NCBI GenBank assembly: GCA_031411235.1
Contig: JANOAR010000273.1
Span: forward strand, 1-32,641
Direction of reading: 5' to 3'
Source of the DNA: JANOAR01 sp031411235
GTDB lineage: Bacteria; Verrucomicrobiota; Verrucomicrobiia; Verrucomicrobiales; Verrucomicrobiaceae
DNA: 32,641 nucleotides
The notes beneath the pieces were generated by a model, which worked only from the letters and a program-made list of their open reading frames with translations, had not been told where the DNA came from and ran no database searches. Positions 1-6,472 of this stretch are shown in pieces. The first letter of the stretch is position 1; the number at the start of each line of letters is the position of its first letter. The position numbers and the translations under genes were made by a program.

Positions 1-139
1 ACTCAACAGCCGCATCCAAGCCATCAAGAGCGCGGCAAGAGGCTTCCGCTCCTTCGCCAACTATCGTGTACGCATCCTCTTCCACTGCGGCAAACTCGAT
101 CTCAAACCCTCAATCGCCCATTAAAACCCGCGTAGAACC
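1..139 (+). mobile_element. Right end of an ISL3-family insertion sequence
   Basis: Bases 2-124 read as the last 40 codons and TAA stop of a transposase. Its C-terminus (IQAIKSAARGFRSF, then ILFHCGKLDL) matches the ISL3 (IS204/IS1001/IS1165) transposase ending. The sequence from the stop codon to about 139 ends in GTAGAACC; read on the other strand it begins GGTTCTACGCGGGTTTT, a plausible terminal inverted repeat for this family, which usually starts with GG. The leucine-rich-repeat frame becomes readable immediately after it, so the boundary near 139 is fairly well placed. The left end lies outside the window, so the inverted repeat cannot be matched. Family assignment is from remembered conservation. 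Confidence 0.7.
2..124 (+). CDS. ISL3-family transposase, C-terminal fragment (partial at window edge)
   Basis: Only the last 40 residues are inside the window, ending in a TAA that overlaps the presumed terminal repeat. The residues GFRSFANYR and FHCGKLDLKP correspond to the extreme C-terminus of DDE transposases of the IS204/IS1001/IS1096/IS1165 group, which cut and paste their own element. The catalytic DDE residues lie upstream of the window, so it is not possible to say whether the gene is intact. Confidence 0.7.
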   Translation, partial: LNSRIQAIKSAARGFRSFANYRVRILFHCGKLDLKPSIAH

Positions 140-435
140 GAAAAAACCAACTCTCAAAACTTGATCTCTCCAGAGTTCCGAAGCTTACGAAATTGGTCTG
201 CGCACACAACAAGCTCACCAAGTTAGACCTGTCTATAGTTTCGCAACTTTCCGAACTGTGGTGTAACGACAATCAACTCTCCGAATTGGATCTTTCTGGA
301 GTTCCTAAGCTCACCCTACTTGCCTGCGTAGGCAATCGACTCACAACCCTCGACATTCGACCTTTGCTGAACTTGAGATCACTGCTGCTCGGGCCTAGGG
401 TTCAACTCATACAACGTCCTGACCAGCACTTCTAG
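140..435 (+). pseudogene. Leucine-rich-repeat protein, 5'-truncated remnant
   Basis: The frame is open from about 136 to the TAG at 433-435 and encodes about four leucine-rich repeats of roughly 21 residues. The recurring pattern is NxLxxLDLSxVPxLxxLxCxxN: for example QLSKLDLSRVPKLTKLVCAH, then KLTKLDLS, QLSELDLSGVPKL and RLTTLDIR. The pattern already runs before the first possible start (TTG 193), directly against the ISL3 element's end, so the 5' part was probably separated by that insertion. The repeats resemble bacterial LRRs with a Cys in the consensus. No start codon or ribosome site fits an independent gene, hence pseudogene. The C-terminal end (RVQLIQRPDQHF) is not repeat-like. The original function cannot be stated. 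Confidence 0.65.
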
Positions 436-437
436 CC

Positions 438-2087
438 ATGCAGCAAACCGACTGGATCATTCTCAACACGGAGACGACTGGCATCGCCACGCCGATCTAC
501 GTCGTCGAGGTCGGCGCTCAAAGGATGCGGGGATGGGAGTCGATGGGCCAGCCCTTTCGGAAGCTGCTGAATCAGAACCAGGACATCCCGCCGGAGGCTT
601 CGCGGGTGCATGGCTACACGCGGGAAATTTTAGAACGCGACGGTGAACCGGCGGCGCAGGTTTATGAAGAGCTGCGGCGGTATGTCGAGGGGGTGCCCGT
701 GGTGGCTTACAACCTGGACTACGACATGGCCCAGGTGCTGGTACCAGAATGGAATCGGCTGGGGATAAAGCCGATGGGACTGGGTGGCTTTTGTGCGCTG
801 CGGCTGGCTCAGCGGTTGCTGGACCCGGTGCCTGCGGGGAACTGCAAGCTGCAAACGCTGCGGCAGTATTACCGGCTGCCGGAGCGTGGGGCGCACACGG
901 CTTTGGGGGATGTGATGACGGTGGTGGATTTGTTTGGCCAGGTGCTGCGGCCCCTCGCGGAGCAGCGGGGGCTGGGGACTTGGGAGGCCGTTATGAGTTA
1001 TGCGGGGGAGGAGTGGTATCCCTCGCGCATCGCCTTTGGCAAGCACAAGGGGAAGTCGATTCATGATGCGCGCAAGAGTGCGGAGCTGCGTGAATGGCTG
1101 GAATGGCTTGCGGGTTCCTCCAATGAACGCAGTGCTAGCATGGGGCGGTGGTACTTGCGGGAGCTGGCGGAGGAACGTGATACGGGCTGCCAGCCCGTTC
1201 AGGAAATGGAACAGGCTGGAAGCCTGTCTCACACTGGCCCCCAGGCAGAGGAACGGGCTGGCAGCCCGTGTCACGTTCCTGGTGTGGTGGTTTATGTCCA
1301 TCCTGGCTTGGAGCGGCTGCGGGGGATGATCGCGACCTCGCGCGCCCGGCTGGCGGAGCTGGAGGCGGCTTACACTTCGGAGAAGAATCACGTCTCCGCG
1401 CTGCACGCGCGGATGTTCCAGCGCTTGCGCCAGCCGTTTGAAGAGCGCGACCGGCTGCGGCTGGTGGTGAACTATCGCCGGACCTTCCTCGATACGCTGC
1501 TGCGCGAGGGGGAAGAGGAGGCGGAACGGGTGCGCGAGACCTACGCGAAGGCGGATGCGCGGACGCAGCAGGAATACGCGGACACGGGCGTGGCGATGGA
1601 GAACAAGCTGCGTCTGTCGGAGGCTGAGGAGTCGGAACTGAAGAGCCTGTGGCGCGAGCTGGTGAAGCTCTTCCACCCGGATCGCTTCGCTGATAATGCG
1701 GAGATGCTGGCGACCTACACGAAGCTGACGGCGGCGATCAATGCGGCGAAGGACGGCGGGGATTTGGCGACACTGCGGCAGATAGCCGATGATCCCGCTG
1801 GCTTCATCCTGCGCCACGGTTGGAAGGCGATCGATCTGGGCGACTCGGATGAGCTGGAGCAACTGCAAAAGCTGTTCACCAGCCTGGAGGCAGAGATTCT
1901 CGCGGTGATCGAGGCGACGGATGAGCTGAAGGAGAGCCCGGACTATGAGCTGTACCAGATGACGGAAGCGAAGCCGGAGGTGTTCGAGCGGGTGGTGGCG
2001 CAGCAGTTGGCCGGGATAGATGTGGAGGTGGCGGGGCTGAAGTCGGAGGCGGAGCGGCTGGAGCGGGAGATTGAGGAGCTGAGGTGA
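438..2087 (+). CDS. DnaQ-fold exonuclease-like protein with DUF3820 and C-terminal J-like domain
   Basis: A 549-residue protein. Residues 5-170 have the DEDDh (DnaQ/epsilon) exonuclease fold: Exo I region ILNTETTG at 8-15, Exo II YNLDYD at 91-96, Exo III HTALGD with His153 and Asp158. The first metal-binding aspartate of Exo I (normally DxE) is Asn10 here, codon AAC, so activity is doubtful. Residues about 192-245 match DUF3820 (FGKHKGKSI). Residues 245-281 are encoded by a palindromic repeat element. From 285 to 395 the chain is charged, helical and probably coiled coil; residues 400-455 form a J-like segment with HPD at 413-415, which in DnaJ proteins contacts DnaK. A second coiled coil ends the protein. 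The ATG at 438 follows the LRR remnant's stop by two bases and has no clear ribosome site. Likely a nucleic-acid or repair factor; substrate unknown. Confidence 0.75.
   Translation: MQQTDWIILNTETTGIATPIYVVEVGAQRMRGWESMGQPFRKLLNQNQDIPPEASRVHGYTREILERDGEPAAQVYEELRRYVEGVPVVAYNLDYDMAQVLVPEWNRLGIKPMGLGGFCALRLAQRLLDPVPAGNCKLQTLRQYYRLPERGAHTALGDVMTVVDLFGQVLRPLAEQRGLGTWEAVMSYAGEEWYPSRIAFGKHKGKSIHDARKSAELREWLEWLAGSSNERSASMGRWYLRELAEERDTGCQPVQEMEQAGSLSHTGPQAEERAGSPCHVPGVVVYVHPGLERLRGMIATSRARLAELEAAYTSEKNHVSALHARMFQRLRQPFEERDRLRLVVNYRRTFLDTLLREGEEEAERVRETYAKADARTQQEYADTGVAMENKLRLSEAEESELKSLWRELVKLFHPDRFADNAEMLATYTKLTAAINAAKDGGDLATLRQIADDPAGFILRHGWKAIDLGDSDELEQLQKLFTSLEAEILAVIEATDELKESPDYELYQMTEAKPEVFERVVAQQLAGIDVEVAGLKSEAERLEREIEELR
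1171..1280. repeat. Palindromic dispersed-repeat-like element inside the exonuclease-like CDS
   Basis: Two 30-base arms, 1171-1200 and 1251-1280, are reverse complements at 29 of 30 positions; each contains its own small palindrome (acgggctgccagcccgt and its counterpart). A third palindrome, acaggctggaagcctgt at about 1211-1227, lies between them. The whole region could fold as a cruciform with several hairpins. It is translated in frame as residues 245-281 of the surrounding protein, a Cys/Gly/Ser-rich linker between the DUF3820 and coiled-coil regions. Motifs of the type GGCTGGAAGCC recur in Verrucomicrobiota intergenic DNA as far as I recall; copy number cannot be checked here. Confidence 0.75.
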
Positions 2088-2099
2088 GGGCGGCGGAGG

Positions 2100-2135
2100 G
2101 ATTGCCGCAAAAGAACGCAGAGGGCGCAAAAGTTC
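2100..2135. repeat. Short dispersed-repeat-like intergenic sequence
   Basis: The sequence contains attgccgcaaaagaacgcag followed by agggcgcaaaag. Strings of the type CGCAAAAGAACGCAAAG are, from memory, frequent between genes in Verrucomicrobiota and Planctomycetota. Here it fills the gap between the exonuclease-like gene and the convergent toxin gene. No hairpin terminator is evident. Confidence 0.3.
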
Positions 2136-2166
2136 GGAGGGGAGGATTCAACGGACTGATGAAAAT

Positions 2167-2490
2167 CTACAAGCCTAGCAGGTCACTGATGGCGGCTTTG
2201 ACTTCTGCCATTTGAGCGTTGGGCAGTTCGCCCAGACGGCGCGTTAGCTTGTTGTGGTCGAAGCTGGCAAGTCCTTGGACGTTGATGGCGGAGGGCTTGG
2301 GCAGCCAGCGGGGCTTTCCGATATCGACTTCGCCACGCATTCCTCTGATCTGCGAAGTCAATGGCGCGACGATGGCCAGCGAACGAGCGTCTGTGTCTGA
2401 AGGCATGAAAAGAACCAGCACTGGGCGGGACTTTTCAGCCAGACCAAGCTCGGCAAACCACACTTCTCCTGGCCTTGGATCAGTAGGCAC
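2167..2490 (-). CDS. MazF/PemK-family toxin (endoribonuclease)
   Basis: A 107-residue protein with the family's motifs in order: RPGEVWFAEL at 6-15, KSRPVLVL at 20-27, VAPLTSQ at 41-47, and the late block SAINVQGLASFDHNKL at 67-82 where family members position substrate. MazF/PemK toxins cleave mRNA at short sequences and are held inactive by an antitoxin made from the same operon. I chose the GTG at 2490 over an in-frame ATG at 2562 because GGAGGAGG lies six bases upstream and because it gives the normal family length and N-terminus. The start overlaps the antitoxin's stop by 11 bases, implying translational coupling. Cleavage specificity cannot be read from sequence. Confidence 0.85.
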   Translation of the reverse strand: MPTDPRPGEVWFAELGLAEKSRPVLVLFMPSDTDARSLAIVAPLTSQIRGMRGEVDIGKPRWLPKPSAINVQGLASFDHNKLTRRLGELPNAQMAEVKAAISDLLGL

Positions 2491-2713
2491 CGAATGCCTC
2501 CTCCCAGGCAGTGGCTTGCTGGTCAGCAGTAAGCAGCCCTTGAGGGGCGGTGGTGACCTCAAACGGCAAGCCTTGGCGAAGTTCGATCTGGGCGAGCAGC
2601 ATGTTAAGCGCGTCCCCAGGTTTCAGCCCGAGACTGCTAAGAATCGTTTCGGCTTTCTTGAGTCGCAGGGCTGGGACGCGAGCACGAAAAAGAGTGGTGG
2701 CTTCAGTGGTCAT
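2480..2713 (-). CDS. RelB/DinJ-like antitoxin
   Basis: A 77-residue protein. Residues 7-52 (LFRARVPALRLKKAETILSS, then a GDALNMLLAQIELRQGLPFEV-type segment) match the ribbon-helix-helix N-terminal half of RelB/DinJ antitoxins, which bind operator DNA as dimers; the acidic, poorly structured tail should wrap the toxin. I chose the ATG at 2713 because upstream ATG 2755 would add a charged extension unlike the family. It lies immediately upstream of the MazF-like toxin and overlaps it. RelB-type antitoxins usually accompany RelE/YafQ toxins, so the pairing is a mix of families, which is known in other TA loci. It probably represses its own operon. Confidence 0.8.
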   Translation of the reverse strand: MTTEATTLFRARVPALRLKKAETILSSLGLKPGDALNMLLAQIELRQGLPFEVTTAPQGLLTADQQATAWEEAFGAY

Positions 2714-2874
2714 TCTCGATTGTGCTCGTTTGTCATCACGATGGCAAGGCATCATTGGTAGGGGCTTGTTTTCAGTCGGACAAGGGCAAGGCTACTTCCC
2801 GCCCTCGCAGGCAAGGCTACGGGGTGTGCTCCCGCACTTGCCCCCTCCCCTTCCCTGCGCCTCATTCAGCCCCC

Positions 2875-4083
2875 ATGATCTTCTCTCTCGGCAGCCGCAT
2901 CCTCACCACCGTCGATCCCAAATGCCTCGCGAAGGTCGCGTGGAATTTTGGTTACAAGGGCGCTCGCTCGGTGCTGCTGTTTCAGCAGCGGATGAAGCAG
3001 GGCATCTACTTCCCGCCGTTCCTTTACCTCTCCATCCTAAACTCCTGCAACCTGCGCTGCCAGGGCTGCTGGGTGGATGTGGAGGCCCCGCGCAATGCCA
3101 TCAATCTCGACACGCTGAACCGCACGGTGAACGATGCACGCGAGCATGGGAATGCCTTCTTCGGCATCCTCGGTGGCGAGCCGTTCATGCACCCGGAGCT
3201 GATGGACTTCCTCGCGCAGCACCCAGATTGCTACTTCCAAGTCTTCACCAACGGCCAGTTCATTACCGAGAAAGTCGCGAAGCAACTGCGCCAGCTCGGC
3301 AATGCCACACCGCTCGTCAGCGTCGAGGGCACCAGCACCGTGAGCGATGAGCGGCGGGGGAAAAAAAACGTGCTCAACAACACCCTGCGCGGCTTGCAGC
3401 ATTGCCTCGATCAAAAGCTGCTCACTGGCGTGGCGACGAGTCTTTGCCAAACGAACATCGACGACCTGCTCAGCACGCAGTGGTTGCAGCGGCTCATCGA
3501 CATGGGTGTCCACTACACCTGGTACCACACCTATCGCCCGGTTGGCCCGAAGATCAGCCCCGAGCTGGCGCTCACGCCTGAGCAGATCACGCGCGTGCGC
3601 CGTTTCGTCACCGAGCAGCGCGCCAAGCAACCCATCGCCATCGTCGATGCCTACTACGACCACAACGGCAAGGCGCTCTGCCCGATGTCCACCGGCATCA
3701 GCCATCACGTCTCGCCCACCGGCGACATCGAGCCCTGCCCGATCATCCAGTTCGCCACCGAGAACATCAAAGATGAGGGCGGCATCTACAACACGCTGAC
3801 CAAGAGCGCCTTCCTGAAGGACTTCCGCGAGACCGCCGCCAAACACACACGCGGCTGCGTGGTGCTGGAGCGCCCCGATCTCGTCGAGGCATTGGCTTTG
3901 AAACACGGTGCCAAAGACACCACCATGCGCCAAACCGCGATGGCCGAGCTGCGCAGCATGACCCCACGCCCCAGCCAGTGGATTGCCGAAGAGGAGATCC
4001 CCGAGAAGCATTGGATGTACAAGGTGGCGAAGAAGTTCTTCTACCACGACTTCGGCGTGTATGGCGACTTGGGGAAGAAATGA
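2875..4083 (+). CDS. Radical SAM protein
   Basis: A 402-residue protein with the radical-SAM cluster motif CxxxCxxC at Cys58, Cys62 and Cys65 (SCNLRCQGC), which binds a 4Fe-4S cluster and cleaves S-adenosylmethionine. GGEP lies about 45 residues later, as expected for SAM binding. Further cysteines in LCPMSTG, EPCPI and RGCVV could hold an auxiliary cluster in a SPASM-like C-terminal half. The ATG at 2875 is preferred; an in-frame start at 2722 would run through a low-complexity leader and overlap the antitoxin's upstream region. Substrate is unknown, and the neighbours (a TA pair and folA) give no pathway clue. The gene ends 14 bases before an inverted-repeat element. Confidence 0.8.
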   Translation: MIFSLGSRILTTVDPKCLAKVAWNFGYKGARSVLLFQQRMKQGIYFPPFLYLSILNSCNLRCQGCWVDVEAPRNAINLDTLNRTVNDAREHGNAFFGILGGEPFMHPELMDFLAQHPDCYFQVFTNGQFITEKVAKQLRQLGNATPLVSVEGTSTVSDERRGKKNVLNNTLRGLQHCLDQKLLTGVATSLCQTNIDDLLSTQWLQRLIDMGVHYTWYHTYRPVGPKISPELALTPEQITRVRRFVTEQRAKQPIAIVDAYYDHNGKALCPMSTGISHHVSPTGDIEPCPIIQFATENIKDEGGIYNTLTKSAFLKDFRETAAKHTRGCVVLERPDLVEALALKHGAKDTTMRQTAMAELRSMTPRPSQWIAEEEIPEKHWMYKVAKKFFYHDFGVYGDLGKK

Positions 4084-4096
4084 CGAATGCTGGCTA

Positions 4097-4258
4097 ATTC
4101 CAATACGCTTTCAAGATGCGCCTTATCCACTAGCCCTTGCGTCCGCTAGCCGCGTTGCTTCCTCGTCAAGTATCGCTTGGATACACTTTCTCGTCAGCGC
4201 CTTGCTATCGAACACAATGGCTGCGCGGCTAAAGCTCGTCTTGAAAGCGTATTGGAAT
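4097..4258. repeat. MITE-like inverted-repeat element
   Basis: A perfect 20-base terminal inverted repeat, attccaatacgctttcaaga, occurs at 4097-4116 and again as the reverse complement at 4239-4258. An inner pair, tagccgcg near 4147 and cgcggcta near 4224, adds to the stem, and gtatc/gatac forms a small central hairpin. The 162-base unit has no ORF of its own. It resembles a non-autonomous element mobilised in trans. No convincing target duplication is seen (left flank cta, right flank aac). Its right arm is translated as the C-terminal extension of the dihydrofolate reductase on the minus strand. Confidence 0.7.
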
Positions 4259-4751
4259 AACGCCGCTCATAGGTCGTCATACAAAATGGATACTCGTGCT
4301 GGGCATCGGCAGGATGCGAGCACTCGGCGACCTTATTCCATTCACAGGCATCCACCGCTGGAAAGGCAACGCCACCGCCCAATGCCGTGCCCACTCGGGT
4401 GATCACCAACCTTGTGGCAAAGGGCATCGCTGCCGCATACACAGCGCCTCCGCCGCAGACGACCAATTCAGTCTGACCAGCAGCCTCGGCCAGCACGATG
4501 GCTTCCTCGACCGTGCCCACGCGATGCCCCAGTCTCGGCTGGAAGGCGATGTCGCGCGATAAAACGAGGGGCGTGTGGTCGCTGAACCAGCCGAGCATTT
4601 CTTCGTATGTCTTGCGGCCCAACAACAGCCATTGGCCAGCCGTTGCAGCGCGAAAAAGTGCGATGTCGGCTGGCAGGTGCCACGGGATGCCCGTGCCGCG
4701 CGAAATGTAGCCATCCTCGGAGACAGCAGCGATGAGGGTGATGGTGAGCAT
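4194..4751 (-). CDS. folA: Dihydrofolate reductase with repeat-derived C-terminal extension
   Basis: A 185-residue protein. It reduces 7,8-dihydrofolate to tetrahydrofolate with NADPH. Motifs: LIAAVSEDGYISRGTGIPWH at 6-25 (the I-P-W-HLPAD active-site strand), LLLGRKTYEE at 42-51 (NADPH binding), LVLSR at 62-66, VCGGGAVYAAA at 98-108 and LVITRV at 115-120. Homologues such as the E. coli enzyme end at or just after ERR. Here YERR is at 161-164 and a further 21 residues (165-185) are read entirely from the right arm of the inverted-repeat element, which supplies the new stop. The gene follows the metallo-beta-lactamase-fold gene by 14 bases and is probably co-transcribed; the folate cyclo-ligase is close by on the other strand. 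Confidence 0.9.
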   Translation of the reverse strand: MLTITLIAAVSEDGYISRGTGIPWHLPADIALFRAATAGQWLLLGRKTYEEMLGWFSDHTPLVLSRDIAFQPRLGHRVGTVEEAIVLAEAAGQTELVVCGGGAVYAAAMPFATRLVITRVGTALGGGVAFPAVDACEWNKVAECSHPADAQHEYPFCMTTYERRYSNTLSRRALAAQPLCSIARR

Positions 4752-4765
4752 ACCGCTCGGTCTTC

Positions 4766-5752
4766 TCAGTAAATCACCGAATGCCCCTCGGCCAGCACAT
4801 GCACGCGCTCCATCAGGCCTTGTTCCGTGGCGGCTCGGAGCAGCCGCTCCAGAGGCTCGGCAGTGGGTTCGCCGCTCAGGGGGAAAGTGTCGTGGTGCAT
4901 CGGCACCATGCTCTCCGCGCCCAGCATCTGGAAGGCGGCGATGGCTTCCTCGGGGTTCATGTGAACGGGCCGACCACTGGGTGCCTCGTAGGCTCCGATG
5001 GGCATCATGGCTACATCAATGTCGGCGCGTTTGCCGATCTCGGTAAAGCCATCGAACAGCGCACTATCACCGCAGTGAAAGGCCGTGCGCTCGGCGCTCT
5101 GAATAAGGAACCCGCCAAAATGCCGATGCGTGTCGTGGATCATGCGTGCGCCCCAGTGGCGGGCTGGCGTGAGGGTGATGGATAAGTCCTGGAAGCGCAC
5201 CGTCTGCCAGGTGTCCAGCTCGATGATTTCGCTGAAGTCGCAGCGCTTGACGATGCTGCCCACACCGCGTGGTAAAATGATCGGCTGGCCATTGGCGATA
5301 CGCCGGAGACTGGGCAGATGCAGGTGATCGAAGTGCGCGTGAGTGATCAGCACCAAGTCGATGGGCGGCATGTCATGCGCGTAAAGAGTGGGGTGCCGCA
5401 GCCGCTTCACCGGGCCGTGCCACAGCGCCCAGTTGGGATCAACGAGAATATTGGCCCCCTCCATCTGCACCAGGAAGCTGGCGTGGCCGAGCCAAGTAAT
5501 GCCGATCTCGTGGTTCGCCGTGCATGGCACCTCGCAGGCTTCGAGCCGAGGCTGCCGAGGCGAGAGCAGCGTGGGGATCAAGATTTCGCCGAGGAACTGC
5601 AAGTTGCGCTGCTGCCAGCCAACCTTGGGCAACAAGCCCACCTTATTTTCATGTTTCTGCCAGCGACCTCTAAAAAAAGGCCTCCGAAAGGGTGCGTTCC
5701 CGGTGCTCTCAGCAGAGCCATGCCAGGGGGATGGGGAAGGATCATTAACCAT
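4766..5752 (-). CDS. Metallo-beta-lactamase-fold hydrolase (UlaG/NAPE-PLD-like)
   Basis: A 328-residue protein. It has the metal motif THAHFDH at 137-143 (HxHxDH), a later His in PARHWGAR (199), Asp229 in HCGDSALFDGF, and a C-terminal His in VPMHHDTF. The preceding WLGHASFLVQM and NILVDPNW are characteristic of the UlaG/NAPE-phospholipase-D branch (L-ascorbate-6-phosphate lactonase, N-acyl-phosphatidylethanolamine hydrolases). The substrate cannot be assigned. The ATG at 5752 sits in a palindrome and is chosen because upstream frames to 5881 overlap the divergent cyclo-ligase gene. No signal peptide is visible, so it is likely cytoplasmic. folA follows on the same strand. Confidence 0.8.
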   Translation of the reverse strand: MVNDPSPSPWHGSAESTGNAPFRRPFFRGRWQKHENKVGLLPKVGWQQRNLQFLGEILIPTLLSPRQPRLEACEVPCTANHEIGITWLGHASFLVQMEGANILVDPNWALWHGPVKRLRHPTLYAHDMPPIDLVLITHAHFDHLHLPSLRRIANGQPIILPRGVGSIVKRCDFSEIIELDTWQTVRFQDLSITLTPARHWGARMIHDTHRHFGGFLIQSAERTAFHCGDSALFDGFTEIGKRADIDVAMMPIGAYEAPSGRPVHMNPEEAIAAFQMLGAESMVPMHHDTFPLSGEPTAEPLERLLRAATEQGLMERVHVLAEGHSVIY

Positions 5753-5759
5753 ATATGGT
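5748..5759. promoter_or_regulatory. Perfect palindrome in the divergent hydrolase/cyclo-ligase promoter region
   Basis: The 12-base perfect palindrome accatatatggt covers the start codon of the minus-strand hydrolase (cat, 5750-5752). The region is AT-rich compared with its surroundings and is the only spacer between two divergent genes, so it may bind a repressor or hold part of a promoter. It could also be chance. Confidence 0.3.
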
Positions 5760-5794
5760 AAAATGTAATGAATGCCCAAATGGTATGAACGTGT

Positions 5795-5812
5795 GTGCTT
5801 GATGACAAGCAC
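5795..5812 (+). promoter_or_regulatory. Hairpin in the leader of the folate cyclo-ligase gene
   Basis: gtgcttg (5795-5801) pairs perfectly with caagcac (5806-5812) across a four-base loop, ending 27 bases before the chosen ATG. There is no U-run, so it is not a terminator. It may influence translation or bind a regulator. Confidence 0.3.
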
Positions 5813-5839
5813 AGACTTTGTGATTACTACCGACGCGCC

Positions 5840-6406
5840 ATGCCCGACGAACCTCCCGTGACCAAAGCTGACCTCCGCCATGCCATGCGCCTACGGCTCG
5901 CCGCCATGCCCGTGCAGAGCTTGGTTAAAGGCTCCGCGAGAATCCTCGCCCAACTCACAAGCGACGCCTCGTGGTGCCCGGCAGGAGCCACGGTCGCCCT
6001 GTTTGGCGGCATCGCGGGTGAGCCCGATCTGCTGCCGCTCATCCCGTGGCTCATCGCTCGCGGGGCGCGTCCCGTGTTCTTCCGCATGGTATCAGATGAA
6101 CTCGTGCCCTTCGCCATTCGCGGTGTCGATCAACTGGAGCGCGGCCCCTTCGGCGTTTGGGTGCCTCGCGAGGCTGAGTGCGAACGCCTCGACGCCAGCG
6201 CCCTCACGGTGATCCTCACCCCTGGCCTAGCCTTTGGCCGTATCGACCACCAGCGGCTGGGCCGCGGCCGAGGCTTCTATGACAAGCTCTTCGCACGTCC
6301 CGAGGTCACTGCCCGCCGCATCGGCATCGGCCTCACCTGCCAGCTCGTGGAACGAGTGCCTAGCGAGCCGCATGATATGCCGCTGGATGCACTCGTGGTG
6401 GGGTAG
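5840..6406 (+). CDS. 5-formyltetrahydrofolate cyclo-ligase
   Basis: A 188-residue protein, about the usual length. The enzyme converts 5-formyl-THF to 5,10-methenyl-THF with ATP. Visible features: N-terminal KADLRHAMRLRL with the family's K-xx-LR pattern; ILTPGLAFGRIDHQRLGRGR at 125-144, running into GFYDKLF, equivalent to the signature PGxAFDxxGxRLGxGxGYYDR; and the closing PHDMPLDALVVG resembling the family's H-D-x-x-D-x-V-x-T. I chose ATG 5840 because an earlier in-frame TTG (5795) would translate the leader hairpin. Divergent from the hydrolase/folA pair, so folate genes lie on both strands here. Confidence 0.9.
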   Translation: MPDEPPVTKADLRHAMRLRLAAMPVQSLVKGSARILAQLTSDASWCPAGATVALFGGIAGEPDLLPLIPWLIARGARPVFFRMVSDELVPFAIRGVDQLERGPFGVWVPREAECERLDASALTVILTPGLAFGRIDHQRLGRGRGFYDKLFARPEVTARRIGIGLTCQLVERVPSEPHDMPLDALVVG

Positions 6407-6472
6407 AACGCGAGTGTCTTGAGGGGGCGCAATCGCCATTGATCTCGGCCCAACCAAACGAGACATTTCGCA

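Noticed and set aside
1171..1280. CRISPR-like repeat cluster
   Set aside because: The repeats are inverted arms of one palindromic unit, not evenly spaced direct repeats with unique spacers.
630..2129. 499-aa minus-strand open frame opposite the exonuclease-like gene
   Set aside because: Arg/Leu/Pro/His-rich composition typical of a GC-rich antisense shadow; the plus strand has recognisable domains.
2219..3350. Plus-strand frames of 180 and 266 aa over the TA pair and the radical SAM start
   Set aside because: They overlap recognisable genes in other frames and have low-complexity shadow composition.
3037..4047. 336-aa minus-strand open frame opposite the radical SAM gene
   Set aside because: No motifs, and the plus strand encodes a clear CxxxCxxC protein.
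5753..5839. Possible 6S RNA upstream of the folate cyclo-ligase, as in some Proteobacteria
   Set aside because: The spacer is only 87 bases and lacks the long rod-like fold; only a short hairpin is seen.
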